DNA from: Ophiura sarsii | Lineage: Eukaryota > Echinodermata > Ophiuroidea > Amphilepidida > Ophiuridae | Direction: 5' to 3' | DNA length: 64,000 bases | Assembly: GCA_035610835.1 (NCBI GenBank) | Contig: CM069456.1 | Coordinates: 24,496,234 to 24,560,233, forward strand | Part shown: positions 1 through 11,200 of the stretch, piece after piece | Layout of the letters: each line of letters opens with the position of its first letter | Numbering within the stretch: the stretch's first letter is position 1 | Translations under genes and position numbers: made by a program | Notes under the pieces: generated by a model | Databases searched by the model: none | Told to the model about the DNA's origin: nothing | The model's input: only the letters and a program-made list of their open reading frames with translations

Positions 1-1846
1 TTCCGAAAATAAAAAAGTTTCTAAAGTCCAACGGTTCTATAGTCCGAAAATGAAATAGGTTCTATAATCCGATTTTTTAAAAATGGTAATAAAGGTTCTC
101 TAGTCCGAAAATAGAAAAGGTTCTATAGTACGAATAATAAAAAGGTTCTTTAATCTGAATATTCTGAAAAGTTCTATAGTCCGAAAACTGGAAAAGGGTT
201 ATCTAATCCGAAAGTTAAAAAAAAGTTATCTAGTCCGATTTTTTTTAGAAAGGTTCTACAGTTCAAATTTGCAAAGGGCTCTCTAGTCCGAAAGAATTTT
301 AATGTTCTTTAATCCGAATCAGAAAAAATGTTCTATTAAATCCGAAATTTGAAATAGCGTGCTTTGCAGTGCACCCTCTACAGATAACGGGAAAGCTCCT
401 TTTGGAAACATTGCCTCTTTTACAGAGAAGCTATACAAAATAAAAATCGAATCGGAAAGTGTTACTATTAAGTGAATTAAAATTCAAATTAACTTGTCGG
501 ATTAGAGGACCATTTTTACCCGTTCGGACTAGAAGAACAGGCTATAAGATTTGGACTATCGAACCCGTTTAAAGATTCGGACTAAAGAACTTTTTAAATT
601 CTGAGGGAAGTGTCAACCCTATCATTTTGAAGATCAACTTTTGCTTCTAAGTTTGAGAATATTGAATAAAAGTACATAAAAGTATACATTTATAGAAAGG
701 AAATTTGATAAGGAATCCGATGGTGATACCAAATAAACTTTTTGAGAAATGAACCAAAAAGCGATTTTTTTCCCCCACATTTTTTAGACAGCATAACTAT
801 AAAATAAAAAATGGTAATTTGTTCTAATATACATTTTTGTAAACAAGACAATTTTGTCTAGGAGGCAATTTTTTCTTTTTCCAAAATAAGGCTTAGTTTT
901 GGAAATATTGCTAAAAACATCGGAAAAGTGTAAAAGTCGTGTTTTTTTGCATACATTTCGCTAGAAATGGATGCATATCTCGAGTTTAAAATCCATAATC
1001 GAAAAAATAAAAAAATGTCTCCTAGCGCTGAAAGTCCTCTACACAATGGTAGTAAAAGCTTACCTGATAGTTTGATATTTTTTTACTTTCAAATTTGAAC
1101 TTCTAGAAAACATCGATTTAGTAAAAATATTGACATTTTCCACCATTTAAAGCTAAATGTTCATGGAATTCAAGGGCGTGTGACCTAAAAGGCGAGTATA
1201 CTATTATGAACAATCAAAATAAACTATCAGATTCAATTTATATTGTCACAATGTGAAGAAATTGGAAGAAAACTGAAATTTAAATGATCGTAAGATTGGC
1301 CTTTGTTTACATTTTTAGACATTGTTTTGCGCTCTTTTGTTTTTCGCGTCTACGTCGCGGATATTAAGCGGCGCGTCTAGTATTACGCACGGGAAGATTC
1401 AGCGCGCGACGCAATGATCGAACAGCTGTCGCAGCATTTGAAAAGCGCGGAACTCCGCTTAAATTCCCGCCAGATAACCATGCACCTTTTCCTGACTCAA
1501 ACTTACCAAAACAACAATTTTAAATCATCCGAAAGAACGGGAAATAATCGCTTCCGATTAGTAACTTATGATGGTTGATAGAATACATATAAAAGTATAA
1601 AATAATAGAGAAATGTGAAATTCAATTTTTGAAACAAGTGCCGGGTTGACACTGTATTCGGATTAGCGAAACTTTTTCAATAATCGGATTATAGAACATG
1701 ATCATAGTATTCGGACTATTGACATTTTTTTCCTGTTCGGATTATAGAACCTTTTTCATTTTTGGACTATAGAACCTTCGAACTATAGAACCTTATTTTT
1801 TCGCACTATAGAACCGTCGGACTATAGAACCGTCAGACTATCGATA
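1..1846. mobile_element. Foldback-type element, copy 1 (cut by window start)
   Basis: The left arm (1-360) is about twelve degenerate units of 22-28 bases built on GGTTCTATAGTCCGAAAA followed by an A-rich spacer. A core of about 120 bases follows (about 361-480, starting near GAAATAGCGTGCTTTGCAG). The right arm carries the same unit in reverse complement (TTCGGACTATAGAACC), at 481-600 and again at 1655-1846. A 1045-base insertion (609-1653) splits the right arm. No ORF of note is present. The same architecture recurs at 20285 and 42331. It resembles foldback transposons, whose inverted repeats are made of short tandem repeats; the class assignment is inference. Confidence 0.75.
609..1653. mobile_element. 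MITE-like insertion with 11-bp inverted termini nested in the foldback right arm
   Basis: The termini are AGTGTCAACCC (609-619) and GGGTTGACACT (1643-1653), a perfect 11-base inverted pair. The insert interrupts the array of TTCGGACTATAGAACC units; in foldback copy 2 the corresponding array is continuous (20740-21060). No coding sequence is recognisable and no target duplication is clear. The superfamily is unassigned. Confidence 0.5.
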
Positions 1847-1847
1847 T

Positions 1848-2109
1848 GTCACCATTGTTATTATGATGGGATTTCTCAATGACTTCTTCTTGTAAACGTC
1901 TTCAAGAAGAGACTTGTAAATGACAGAAAATGCCTTGTATCCATAAATTATACAGATTTTTTGAGTAATTAAAAAATAAATTAACAGATAAATGAAATTT
2001 TGAAAAGGGGAAGAATAATGAACATGGTTTAGAATTGTTTATGGGAAGGTGTGTGTTATTTGAGCAAAAGGATATAGTGAAAGTAACTTGAAACCATTTA
2101 ATTACTGTA
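1848..2109. repeat. Interspersed repeat, three copies in window (copy 1)
   Basis: This segment of about 260 bases begins near CACCATTGTTATTATGAT and includes AAGGGGAAGAATAATGAACA and GGGAAGGTGTGTGTTA. It is repeated at 21063-21340 and 40732-40982. In copies 1 and 2 it abuts the right arm of a foldback element, so it may be part of a larger unit. No ORF or known family is recognised. Confidence 0.7.
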
Positions 2110-2402
2110 TTAACACCTTCACGCGGCTATTAGTTTTACTATATACAAAACAAAATGTTCAGAGACCTTTCCCAAATTGCAAAGTCTTATATCAGGAATT
2201 ACTGAACCAATACTATAGTCTATTTGACCATCACGAGACAGTGACGTAACTACTTATTCTATATAATAATTGCAGCACATAACGCGTGCGACTACTCCAG
2301 GCGCTGGCGTATACACACGAGCGTTGAAAGACGGAAGATACATACGCGTGCGTAAAAGCTGCGCCTGATAAGTTACGTCACTGTCCAGAGGAAGCCACAT
2401 AG
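2110..2402. mobile_element. TTAACACTTTCC-family MITE fragment with a nested CAGTGACGTAACT MITE
   Basis: The outer element begins TTAACACCTTCACGCGGC at 2110 and matches the family at 23648, 32993, 40026 (complement) and 62677. At a TA (2216-2217) it is interrupted by an insert of about 180 bases. The insert has subterminal inverted repeats, CAGTGACGTAACT near 2239 and AGTTACGTCACTG near 2380. The same insert sits in the same outer position at 23708-23895, so those two copies may descend from one composite. Confidence 0.65.
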
Positions 2403-2404
2403 GC

Positions 2405-2600
2405 CCAAATTCACAAAGGTGGCTTAACTTTAAGCCTAGCTTAAGTCAGAGGTTTAAGCCACGGTCCTAGCTTAAGTCTGGACTTAAGCCGGGACCGTGG
2501 CTTAGTCATATTCACAAAGGTGGCTTAAAGTTAAGCCAGGCTTAAACAGTGTAAAACAGGCTTAACTTTAAGCTACAGAAAGGGGTTTAAAGTGTGGATT
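2405..2600. repeat. Repeat of GGCTTAA/TTAAGCC palindromes
   Basis: The phrase ATTCACAAAGGTGGCTTAA occurs at about 2409 and 2510. Between the copies are many TTAAGCC and GGCTTAA words, so the stretch can fold extensively. It is probably a decayed palindromic MITE. No gene is present. Confidence 0.5.
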
Positions 2601-2619
2601 AACTATCCTAGACACAACT

Positions 2620-3320
2620 TTTGTGGCTAGTTTGGTATCTGAATTTCTTGGAAATGTGTCAGACAACGCGAATGGCTAGGTCTAAAAGGCCCTATGGATG
2701 ATGATATACATTTCACTGAGGTGGTGAGTCGTTTTAGTTGTAGGCCATATCGCCATCTAGACCTGTACAATGCACTATTTGTAATGATTCTGGTTATTCC
2801 TGTCCGTTTCTTTAAGTACTTTGTGCAGGTTGCCTCCAGTATTTCATTGTAGGGGATTGTGAAGTTGTAAATTCTAAACTCCCATACCATTTTTGGGATG
2901 ATCAATGATTGTATATCCACATCTTCGTTAATTGGCTTGCATCTGTTAATTCTAACATAGCCGATATCTTCCTGGTAACCATTTGTCTGATGTTATCATC
3001 CTTCAGGTCTTCAAAGATTATATAGCTTTCCAAGAAATTTCATTGGTTGGCTGTGGATATACCGTATGTGATTTGCTGTCCGTTAAATATTAGTTGTGGA
3101 TCGTAGGCTATATATTGTGTCTTATGGCCTCTTTGCTTTTGCTTTGCTCTTTATTTGGAACCACTTTCTTCATGGCATGAGATCTACATTTAGCAGGCTT
3201 GGCCTTCATGGTTCCGGTTCTCGACCATTTGAGGAAATCGTTTGTGCTGATAATGAGTCGTTGACAACTCTCTGTGCTTCTGGCTACCACCGTAGGTCGT
3301 TAGCATGTATTAGCTGAATT
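2620..3320 (-). pseudogene. Retrotransposon reverse transcriptase relic (block A)
   Basis: Read on the minus strand in shifting frames, this gives RT palm-like sequence: VARSTESCQRLI, then STNDFLKWSRT, MKAKPAKCRS, and downstream MVWEFRIYNF and ILEATCTKYLKK. The family's ADD motif should lie just upstream but is not preserved in a readable frame. Several stops and frameshifts make it non-functional. The paralogous relic at 26590-27215 continues into a C-terminal region that block A lacks, so the left edge of the duplication lies within this relic near 2695. The match to a family with MKAKPxKCRS after the palm is from memory of invertebrate retroelement ORFs. Confidence 0.65.
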
Positions 3321-3429
3321 AATTAGTAATGTTGGAATTACCTATGCGGTATTTAAGATGAAGGGGTTGGGCAAGTAGATCTAGACATATATAGAAGACG
3401 GCTAGAAACAGAATGCATGATAATAGTAA

Positions 3430-3800
3430 TAATAATAATAATCAGTATTTATATAGCGCCTTTTCCAAATGGCTCAAAGCGCTGTAATTTTGCTGTTGGC
3501 GAATCATTAGAATCACGTCGCATCAACTAGGGTGCTGCCAATTTCTAGCTCAAACCTATCCGCACTTAGATTGTAACATCCACAATTTTTCAATGCAGCT
3601 CCTCATATACCATTGGGTCAGGGAAGTTTTTGATAACCGAAACAACTGATCACCGATTTTGAAAGCAGGAGGAAACCGCAGAACCCGGAGAAAACCTGCG
3701 AGAGAGTGCATGGATCGTGATAAACCAAATGCACATAAAGCCCGGTCGTGCACATAATTGAACCCGGATTTCATTGGTGCAAGCGAGGGAACTAACGCTG
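3430..3800 (-). mobile_element. SINE-like element with LINE-type 3' tail (block A)
   Basis: On the minus strand the element ends with AGCGCTTTGAGCC, then GGCGCTATATAAATAC and an ATT-rich microsatellite (3425-3450). This tail is common to CR1/L2-mobilised repeats of marine invertebrates. Its body includes a GGTTTTCTCCGGGTTC motif (complement near 3685-3700). A copy is present at the matching place in block B (27322-27690), so the insertion predates the duplication. No clear tRNA-like head is seen. Confidence 0.55.
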
Positions 3801-4832
3801 CGCCAACACATTCCCGCCAGTCAGTTGCTCATCTGGACTGCCTCCTATTCCAGTTGGCAGTTTATTGTATTGTCTTTCCAGACGATGTCTTTAGATGGTT
3901 CAAGTAGATTAATATATTCCTTAACAGCTATGTTTTTGCGTGCTTGGTGGGCTTCTTCTTTGGTCTTTCTCTTATGGTGGAAGCTCTTGCCTGTCGACTT
4001 AGAAGCACCGTGGAGTTTATCCGGGCTTCTTGCCACTAGGGATCTGGCTCGACTTATGTCTACCCTCAGTAGGAGGGCATGGCTGCGACGAGCTCATTCC
4101 AAATTTAGATTTGGTCTGATGGAGTTTGACATTCTTGAAGCAAGCTTTGTCCAAATATTGAATAGGTTGCACTAGTATCATCTGCAGTCCGTTCCTTTGA
4201 TTCACTAAAAAAATCTCTCCAGTTTCAAATCCGAAAATAACCGTGGTCATCAATCTGCAAAATATATATATATTTTTTAATTCACTGACATCAAATAAGA
4301 CAACAATACATTCACTCATTACATAGGCTTTTTATGCAAAATACAGTGCAATAACATGCACGCATATATTGTGTTATATTGCAATAGTAAGCACGATTAC
4401 ACCAATGATAGAACCGCGAAATCTGGAAACCACTCTAGTTATTCTCAGGTAGGCGGTAAAATCATTCCTTATAACGGAAACAGGAATGATTTTGATTGGC
4501 CAACATGTGTAAGAGTTGTTCAATCAATCATCCATACACATAAATAGCATGATCAAGGATGATATTTTACCATTGAATCAGAGTACTGCCATTGAATACT
4601 ACATACCAGTACCAACGTATTTCATTGGATCTGGGTGTGTGAGGAAGACTTGTGAAAGCAACATAACGAAACGGTGGCATATAAGATAATTTGTTTCGGT
4701 AAGTCAAGTTTTGTATATAGGTCTATAAATATGTATGATGGTTCTAGATCGGGCTCGAGTATACTTTTTTAGGTGAAACCCCAGTGATGGCATAGCTCAC
4801 GGGGCGGTGGAGGGTTACTTATGGGGCCCTCA
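3801..4832. other. Non-coding duplicated sequence, no gene seen
   Basis: This interval is paralogous to 27690-28865. Its open frames are disrupted differently in the two blocks, so no conserved protein is supported. I see no RNA gene or regulatory element that I can name. Confidence 0.5.
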
Positions 4833-6225
4833 CATGTATCCGTGTGAGCTGGGCGGCCCCTTACCGTCTTATAGAAAAACAACAGAGTCCAACACGGTGA
4901 ACAATCAGCAAAAAATGTCAACGGCCGCATTGATTTTTTTGTTGTCACCGGGTTCATACTGTTCTATACCGGGTCCTTATCGGCCTGGAACCGGGCTCAT
5001 ACCACCTCATCACCAGGTCCTCACCGGCCGAAACGCTTGGGTACCGACCGAACCGCCTTGATAACGTCATCAAACTGCCCTGTATAAGCTGAGCGCTCAA
5101 GCTCGCCGCTTCGCTCACATTCCGGGAATCTCTGTAAAATACATTTGTACTCACATGTATCCGTGTGAGCTGGCCGGCCCATTACCGTGTGACAAATTGG
5201 TGCAGACGGTGGCACACGGTGATGTCACACGGTGGGCCGTTTCCCGTCCGTTGAACACGTTGCCGGGGACATTGCCGGCCATCCGCGCCCGGCAGAAGTT
5301 TGAGCATGTTCAAAACTCCTGCCGGGTGAGTAAAAGCGGCGGCGGACGGTGAGAGCCCGGTTTGAGGACGGTAAAAAGACGGCGGACCCGTTTCGCGCTC
5401 GTTCGCAGGGCGGTGGAGGTACGCGGCCACCTTACCGTCTAATAGAAAAACAACAGAGTCCAAACAATCAGTTAAAAATGTCAACAGGCGCATTGGTTTT
5501 TTGTTGGTGGTCACCGGGTCCATACCGATATATACCGGGTCTATGCGGGGTCCTCACCGGCCTGGTACCGGGCTCACCGTCCTCATATGTTGCTAGCTTA
5601 CCGTTCTCACCGGGTGCATAACACCTCCTCACCGGGTCCTCGGTCCATACCGCTCTACACCGGGTCTGTACCGGGTTCTCACCGACCTGGTACCGGGCTC
5701 ACCGGCCTCATACAGGTCTAGCTTACCGTTCTCACCGTGTCCTCACCGTGTGCATACCACCTCCATACCGGTTCATAACCGGTTGGAACGCCTGGGTACG
5801 TTGGAGCGCTCAAGCTCGCCGCTTCATTTGCATTCCGGAATTCGCACGACCAACATCTATAATACAACATGCCTGCTGAGAGTCCGTTCCGCGAACGGTT
5901 ACCAGGCTGCATGCGGCCGTTCGCAGCCCGTCGCTAAGATGGTCGACGTCCACCACCGTCCATCACCGCCCTGCGAACGGGCGCGAAACGGGCGCGAAAC
6001 GGGTGCGAAACGGGTGCGCCGTCCTTGTACCGTCCTCATACCGGGCTCTCATCGTTCGCCGCCGCTTTTACTCACCCGCCAGGAGTTTTGAGCATGTTCA
6101 AAACTCCGGTGGCCGGCAAAGTCCCCTGAACGTGTTTAACGGACGAGAAACGGCCCACCGCGTGTGCCGCCGTCCGCACCTATTTCTCACACGGTAAGGG
6201 GCCGCCCAGCTCACACGGATACATG
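4833..6225. mobile_element. GC-rich inverted-repeat element, inserted in block A only
   Basis: The ends are perfect inverted repeats of about 35 bases, starting CATGTATCCGTGTGAGCTGG at 4833 and mirrored up to 6225. A second same-orientation terminus starts at 5153, and 5153-5420 is a long imperfect inverted repeat of 5956-6225. The stretches 4863-4960 and 5434-5530 are direct repeats. The middle is dominated by short ACCGGG/CACCGG words, giving a GC-rich island in AT-rich DNA. Block B lacks the element: at about 28860-28880 its flanks join directly. No conserved ORF is seen. It is probably a non-autonomous DNA element that has rearranged internally or nested into itself. Confidence 0.75.
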
Positions 6226-7208
6226 GGGATGTGTCGCAAACATAGGGGAAATATAGATGGCAAAATCAGCCATTTCTATTTAATTACCACCATTTTACTC
6301 TATTTACATATGTCTATGCATATTATATTGAGCCTTCCATTGAATTTTTAATAAAAAATGGAAGACGTTTGGTGAAAAACTGATGTAATTTTGTCAAATT
6401 TCACATTTATAGTGGAGTCAACGAGTAAAATTGCTATGGGGAACTTTTTCATCATTTGAATTTGGTATTTCTGCTCTGTATAATCATATAAGAACCCACA
6501 TATATGTTGCCATCCGTTTCATTGTACTATAGATTTACTTACTCAGTATCACTGAATAACCCTCCTTTTGATAATTGCTGTTATATACCATGTTCAATTG
6601 TACGCATTTCAACAGTTCCGTCATCATGGTCATAGAAAAAGGACTATATTATATTCAAGTTGACACCCACAAAAGAAAGTTTTAAAATGCAAAATATTGC
6701 TTATTTTGGCTTCACAAGACCATGAAGACAGAAGAAATAATATGCAGGCCTAGTCATAAGACAGCAGCGCTGCTATTTTCAATGTTATTGTAAAGTGCAA
6801 GAGGCACATTGATGCATACGCGTAAATTATAAAGGTGCGTCACCCGATCAAATTACCTTTTCTCCATCTAGTATTACATTGAGATTTTCGTATAGGATTA
6901 CCCCTGAAAAATATCAGATTTCAGAGATGTTTTGTTTAAATGGTACAATAGAAAAGGTAATGAATTATCCACAAATGTGGCCGGTAAACCACACCTGGAA
7001 TGTATGAATTGATCGAATGAGTAATTGTGAAGATGATTTTGCTTCTATCTTTAGATCCTTTAGGCCATTATTTTGGGTAACTCACAGTTTAGAATAGGCT
7101 ATATTTATGGTGCTATATAAATGCCTTTTAATAATAATAACTATGTGATAGAGTATGACATGCAGAAGTAGAAAACCAGGCCAACATCGGTTCAACCGCT
7201 TAAACATG
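6226..7208. other. Non-coding duplicated sequence, no gene seen
   Basis: This is paralogous to block B from about 28870, with the stretch after 6620 matching 30030-30440 and 30700-30790. It holds simple AT-rich sequence and a weak LINE-tail-like GGTGCTATATAAATG near 7110. No gene is recognised. Confidence 0.45.
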
Positions 7209-7212
7209 TTAA

Positions 7213-7596
7213 AGGTATATTATGTGATCTTTTCCAGGGAACGCCCTCAATCCTCGAAAAAAAAATTGAAAGCATATTTTCTTGCAGATTTACATTTCTG
7301 ATCATAAATCGTACATATATTCCAAGTTACCATGGTTACAGGGCGATACGATTCTTAATTACCTCAAAATCATGGTTTTAGAGTGAATTTAGAGTACAAA
7401 TAAGTTGTCGGCGCAGACTCCGACAGTTTATTTTCAAGTAAAACCATGATTTTGAAGTAATTAAGAATCGTATCGCCCTGTAACTTGGAATGTATGTACG
7501 ATTTATGATCAGAAATGTTAATCTGCAAGAAAATCTGCTTTCAATTATTTTTCGAGGATTGAGGGCGTTCCCTGGAAAAGATCACATAATATACCT
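7213..7596. mobile_element. Palindromic TTAA-flanked MITE, copy 1
   Basis: The element runs between two TTAA tetramers (7209-7212 and 7597-7600). The two arms, each of about 170 bases, are near-perfect inverse copies, beginning AGGTATATTATGTGATC and ending GATCACATAATATACCT. TTAA target duplication is the hallmark of piggyBac-type transposition, although the terminus does not start CCC. Related copies are at 24383, 38588 (one arm only) and 46153. Confidence 0.8.
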
Positions 7597-7600
7597 TTAA

Positions 7601-8247
7601 CTGGATTGTGCATATAGGGTTTCACACCACTAAATAACGTCTAGCCCTACCCCCTTTGAGGCAATAGTCCAAAACCGGCCCGTTTCTACGCCGAAACGGG
7701 AGACCTATTGTAAATTACAGTTTAAAATTAGGGTATTTAGGCCTACTACATGTTATGGCAAAATTAATATAGTGTGAATTTTAACAGACACATCAGCGTT
7801 CTTCAGGTCCAAAAAAATTGATGCAATGATGATTTTAATATTTTAACAGAGACATTTGTGTTCAGGTCATTTCCGGTAGCTGACGCCATCATCTAAATCA
7901 ACAATTGCGTGTGACCAGGAAAACCCAACTCGTACTTTTTGAAAAGGCTCTAGCTCAAAAAAATGCCGGTTACCCCCCGCCCCCCCCCCCCCCCCAATAT
8001 ATGAGGTGTTGAGTTAGTAGTCATGGCTTTCATCTTCAAGTTGAAACCAAATTTTAAGATACCAGTCTCTTATAACGTCGAGAAATATCCATTTTAAAAT
8101 TGTGCATTTCACGTGTAAACCTATGGGAGATGTATTTGGTGGTGTGCAACCATAGGGCCTAATATTTCCTAATTTATTAAACTTCAGCCAATATCTTTTC
8201 CTTTCCTTATTTATATTCACAAATTTAGGAATCTGAAACACAGCATC
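7601..8247. other. Upstream region of gene A with a C16 tract
   Basis: No ORF or repeat family is recognised apart from a run of 16 C at 7980-7995. The stretch just before the gene A start ends with a pyrimidine-rich segment and TTTAG near 8228. Copy B has TTTCAG at the equivalent place. A splice acceptor here would place the transcription start in an upstream 5' UTR exon that I could not identify. Confidence 0.35.
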
Positions 8248-8283
8248 ATGGCAGATAATACTCCTCCAGCATACAGTCCAAAT
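8248..8283 (+). CDS. Gene A coding exon 1
   Basis: Twelve codons from ATG to the donor GTAAGT at 8284, encoding MADNTPPAYSPN. It is conserved in copy B with N4S and T5K changes. The start is the first ATG before the PPAY motif. Confidence 0.8.
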
Positions 8284-11200
8284 GTAAGTATCCTCTGTAT
8301 GTATAAAATGTTCTCATCGAGGGTCTATATATGGACCAATACATGCTTAAAGGTACATGTACACTCAGTGATTTTGAAGGATTTTGGTTTTTTTTATTCT
8401 TTTTGATTCTTTCAAAAATCAAAGAATACACTAAGATTTGGATGGCCTTTGTTATATTTACTCCAAATAGCCCGACAGGGGTAAACATACATTTGACAAC
8501 ATTCTTAAACTTTTCTGGAATGTTGAAAAATTCAGAAAGAAAACACCTTACAGATTAAAACATTGGGTTGAATATCACCGGCGCACCTGCTAAATATGAT
8601 CTAAATCGATTTGAAAGAATGCACGTACCCATGCTTATTGCACAAAATAAAAGTCCAGCTTGATTTCTAAATATTTACAAAGTCATTCATTTACAAAGCA
8701 ATCCATCATATTCATTTGGTCCTTTTCATTTTGGCTATGAAAGACTACGCAAAGCAAAGCATTACCAAAAACACAAAAACCCATTTGTAAAGAAAAAGAA
8801 GGCTCCTTCATACGACTGAGTGTGCCGTTATATTGGTATAAATGTGCAACAAGTTAATAACAAAACAATATTAAATAACCCTGGAGCCTCACAACCTGTC
8901 TACACAAATCAGGTACACCCCCACCCTCGCCCCGGGTATAAGAGTTTCAATATATCCAGGTATTTACTTATACTAACTTCCTGGAGAGAAAGAAACAGGA
9001 ACAGTTTCACAAGAAAAAAATGCCATTCATCATATCTATAAGTAATATTATAATAAAAATGAGTATTATATATAATAATATAACTATAGGGCAGTTCCGT
9101 AGTTACGGACGTACATTTCAGACACTTTGAGGGCTTGCAAAATCTAAACTATACCAGTTGCTTGATTATTAACACCTGTGTTTCAAGTATCTCTAGTAGG
9201 AGTATAAAACCTGAAAATTCCTTTGCTGTACCATTTTCGGTTAATGAGATATGGCGTGAAAACCCTCCGTCGCGGACGTACGCAGAGAAAGTGATTTTTT
9301 CAGTACACCTGTATTCCTATCAAAAGTTCTCTGAAGTGTTCAGGTCTGTAATGAAAACTAATATTGTTTTGTTTGTAAGAGGGACAAACCTAAAGAAAAC
9401 AAACAGAGAAAATTATCAGAACCTTTATCTTTAAGTTAAAATTGACTGATGTTTATCCGTCGCGGACGTACAGTACAGATCGCATTAGAGTAACCGATAT
9501 CAACGGAGGTCAACATACTTTCATCGGAATATCAACCCAATTACATCCCGTTGTCAGTGCATTGACAGTGCGAAATCAGCGCGCTGATTTCGCAAGATCA
9601 ACGGAGTCCCTACACGACAATTGGTGCTATGACGATAATGTCAACGAACTATCATCGCGCTGTCAGTGCATTGTCAATGCTATGTCATTGCGTTGTCAAT
9701 GGACTATCAACTCAAAGTCAATGGACTATCATCGCAGTTGCGTGGTGCACTCTATTGTGAGCTGTACTGTACATATTAGTGTTGCGGACGTACATCTGTG
9801 AACACAGATGTACGTCCGCGACACTAACAAAAGACCATGTATTAAACATGTAAACAGATACAGAACAAAATAAGTTTTAAACATTAAGTATGAATCATCA
9901 GCTTTAGAAAAATACTTACTTCATTGGTTTCCAACATTACCAAAGTATTGAACAGAGTGGTTAAAAGTAGCAGCTTTTGGGAAGTGTACGTCCGCAACAG
10001 AAGGTACCAAATTTAATCCAAAAAGCATAATTCTTAAATATTTTGGTCATTTTAAGTAACTTTTTTATATGATACATAACACATGTTCATTGTTGTATTG
10101 ATTGTATCAATTTGTAATACTTGCCTTAGTTCATTCATGGAAATAATTGCACTTCCATGGTGCGATTTCTACTAAAAAATGCCCTGTACGTCCGCGACAA
10201 CCTCAAAATCAGCCAAAGCGAGAATGTTAGATCAAATTCCAAATTATATCATGAAACTACAACCCATAACCTTTGATATGATACATAAATTAGGTTATAT
10301 CGACGATTTTCAATTTTTTCAATTTCTTCAATTTGGGTTACCTAATTACGGAACTGCCCTATAGACTAATTGCGTATAACATCTCCTCCTTATTTCGTAT
10401 GTTGTGTGATTGTACACTTATTATAATTGGTCAAGTGTAACTAATGTCCTTAGTGTCATTTGTACACTTTAAGTGTATACTTAGTGTCCTATGTGTACTT
10501 AGTGTCCTTTGTGTCCTTAGTGTACTTAGTGTCCTATGTGTACTTAGTGTCCTTAATGTACTTAGTGTCCTTAGTGTACTTAGTGTCTTTAGTGGACTTA
10601 GTGTCCTTTGTGTCCTTAGTGTACTTAGTGTCTTTAGTGGACTTAGTGTCCTTTGTGTCCTTAGTGTACTTAGTGTCCTATGTGTACTTAGTGTCCTTAG
10701 TGTACTTAGTGTCTTTAGTGGACTTAGTGTCCTTTGTGTCCTTAGTGTACTTAGTGTCTTTAGTGGACTTAGTGTCCTTTGTGTCCTTAGTATACTTAGT
10801 GTCCTATGTGTACTTAGTGTCCTTAGTGTACTTAGTGTCTTTAGTGGACTTAGTGTCCTTTGTGTCCTTAGTGTACTTAGTGTCTTTAGTGGACTTAGTG
10901 TCCTTTGTGTCCTTAGTGTACTTAGTGTCTTTAGTGGACTTAGTGTCCTTTGTGTCCTTAGTATACTTAGTGTCCTATGTGTACTTAGTGTCCTTAGTGT
11001 CCTTAGTGTACTTAGTGTCCTTGGTGTACTTAGTGTACTTAGTGTCCTTAGTGTACTTAGTGTCCTTATATTAGTGTTCTAAGTGTACCAAGTTTCCTCA
11101 GTGTCCTTATTAGTGTAGGCCTACTTAGTGTATTTAGTGTCCTGTACTTGTAGAAGAATTAACATGTCTCAAGCAATACATGAGCTGTATGAGTAACGTG

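Noticed and set aside
4807..6197. Several ORFs of 60-113 codons in the GC-rich element
   Set aside because: High GC lowers stop frequency, and the frames do not persist between the internal repeat copies.
8820..9041. ORF of 73 codons with a block B counterpart near 33540-33668
   Set aside because: The start region is not conserved and the shared part ([20 protein letters not shown]) lacks flanking splice support. It is most likely a shared old repeat.
10441..11082. Two open frames of about 200 codons (LSVLSV and YLVSLV)
   Set aside because: They arise from a 9-base tandem repeat without stops in two frames. The paralogous block has a short array and no such protein.
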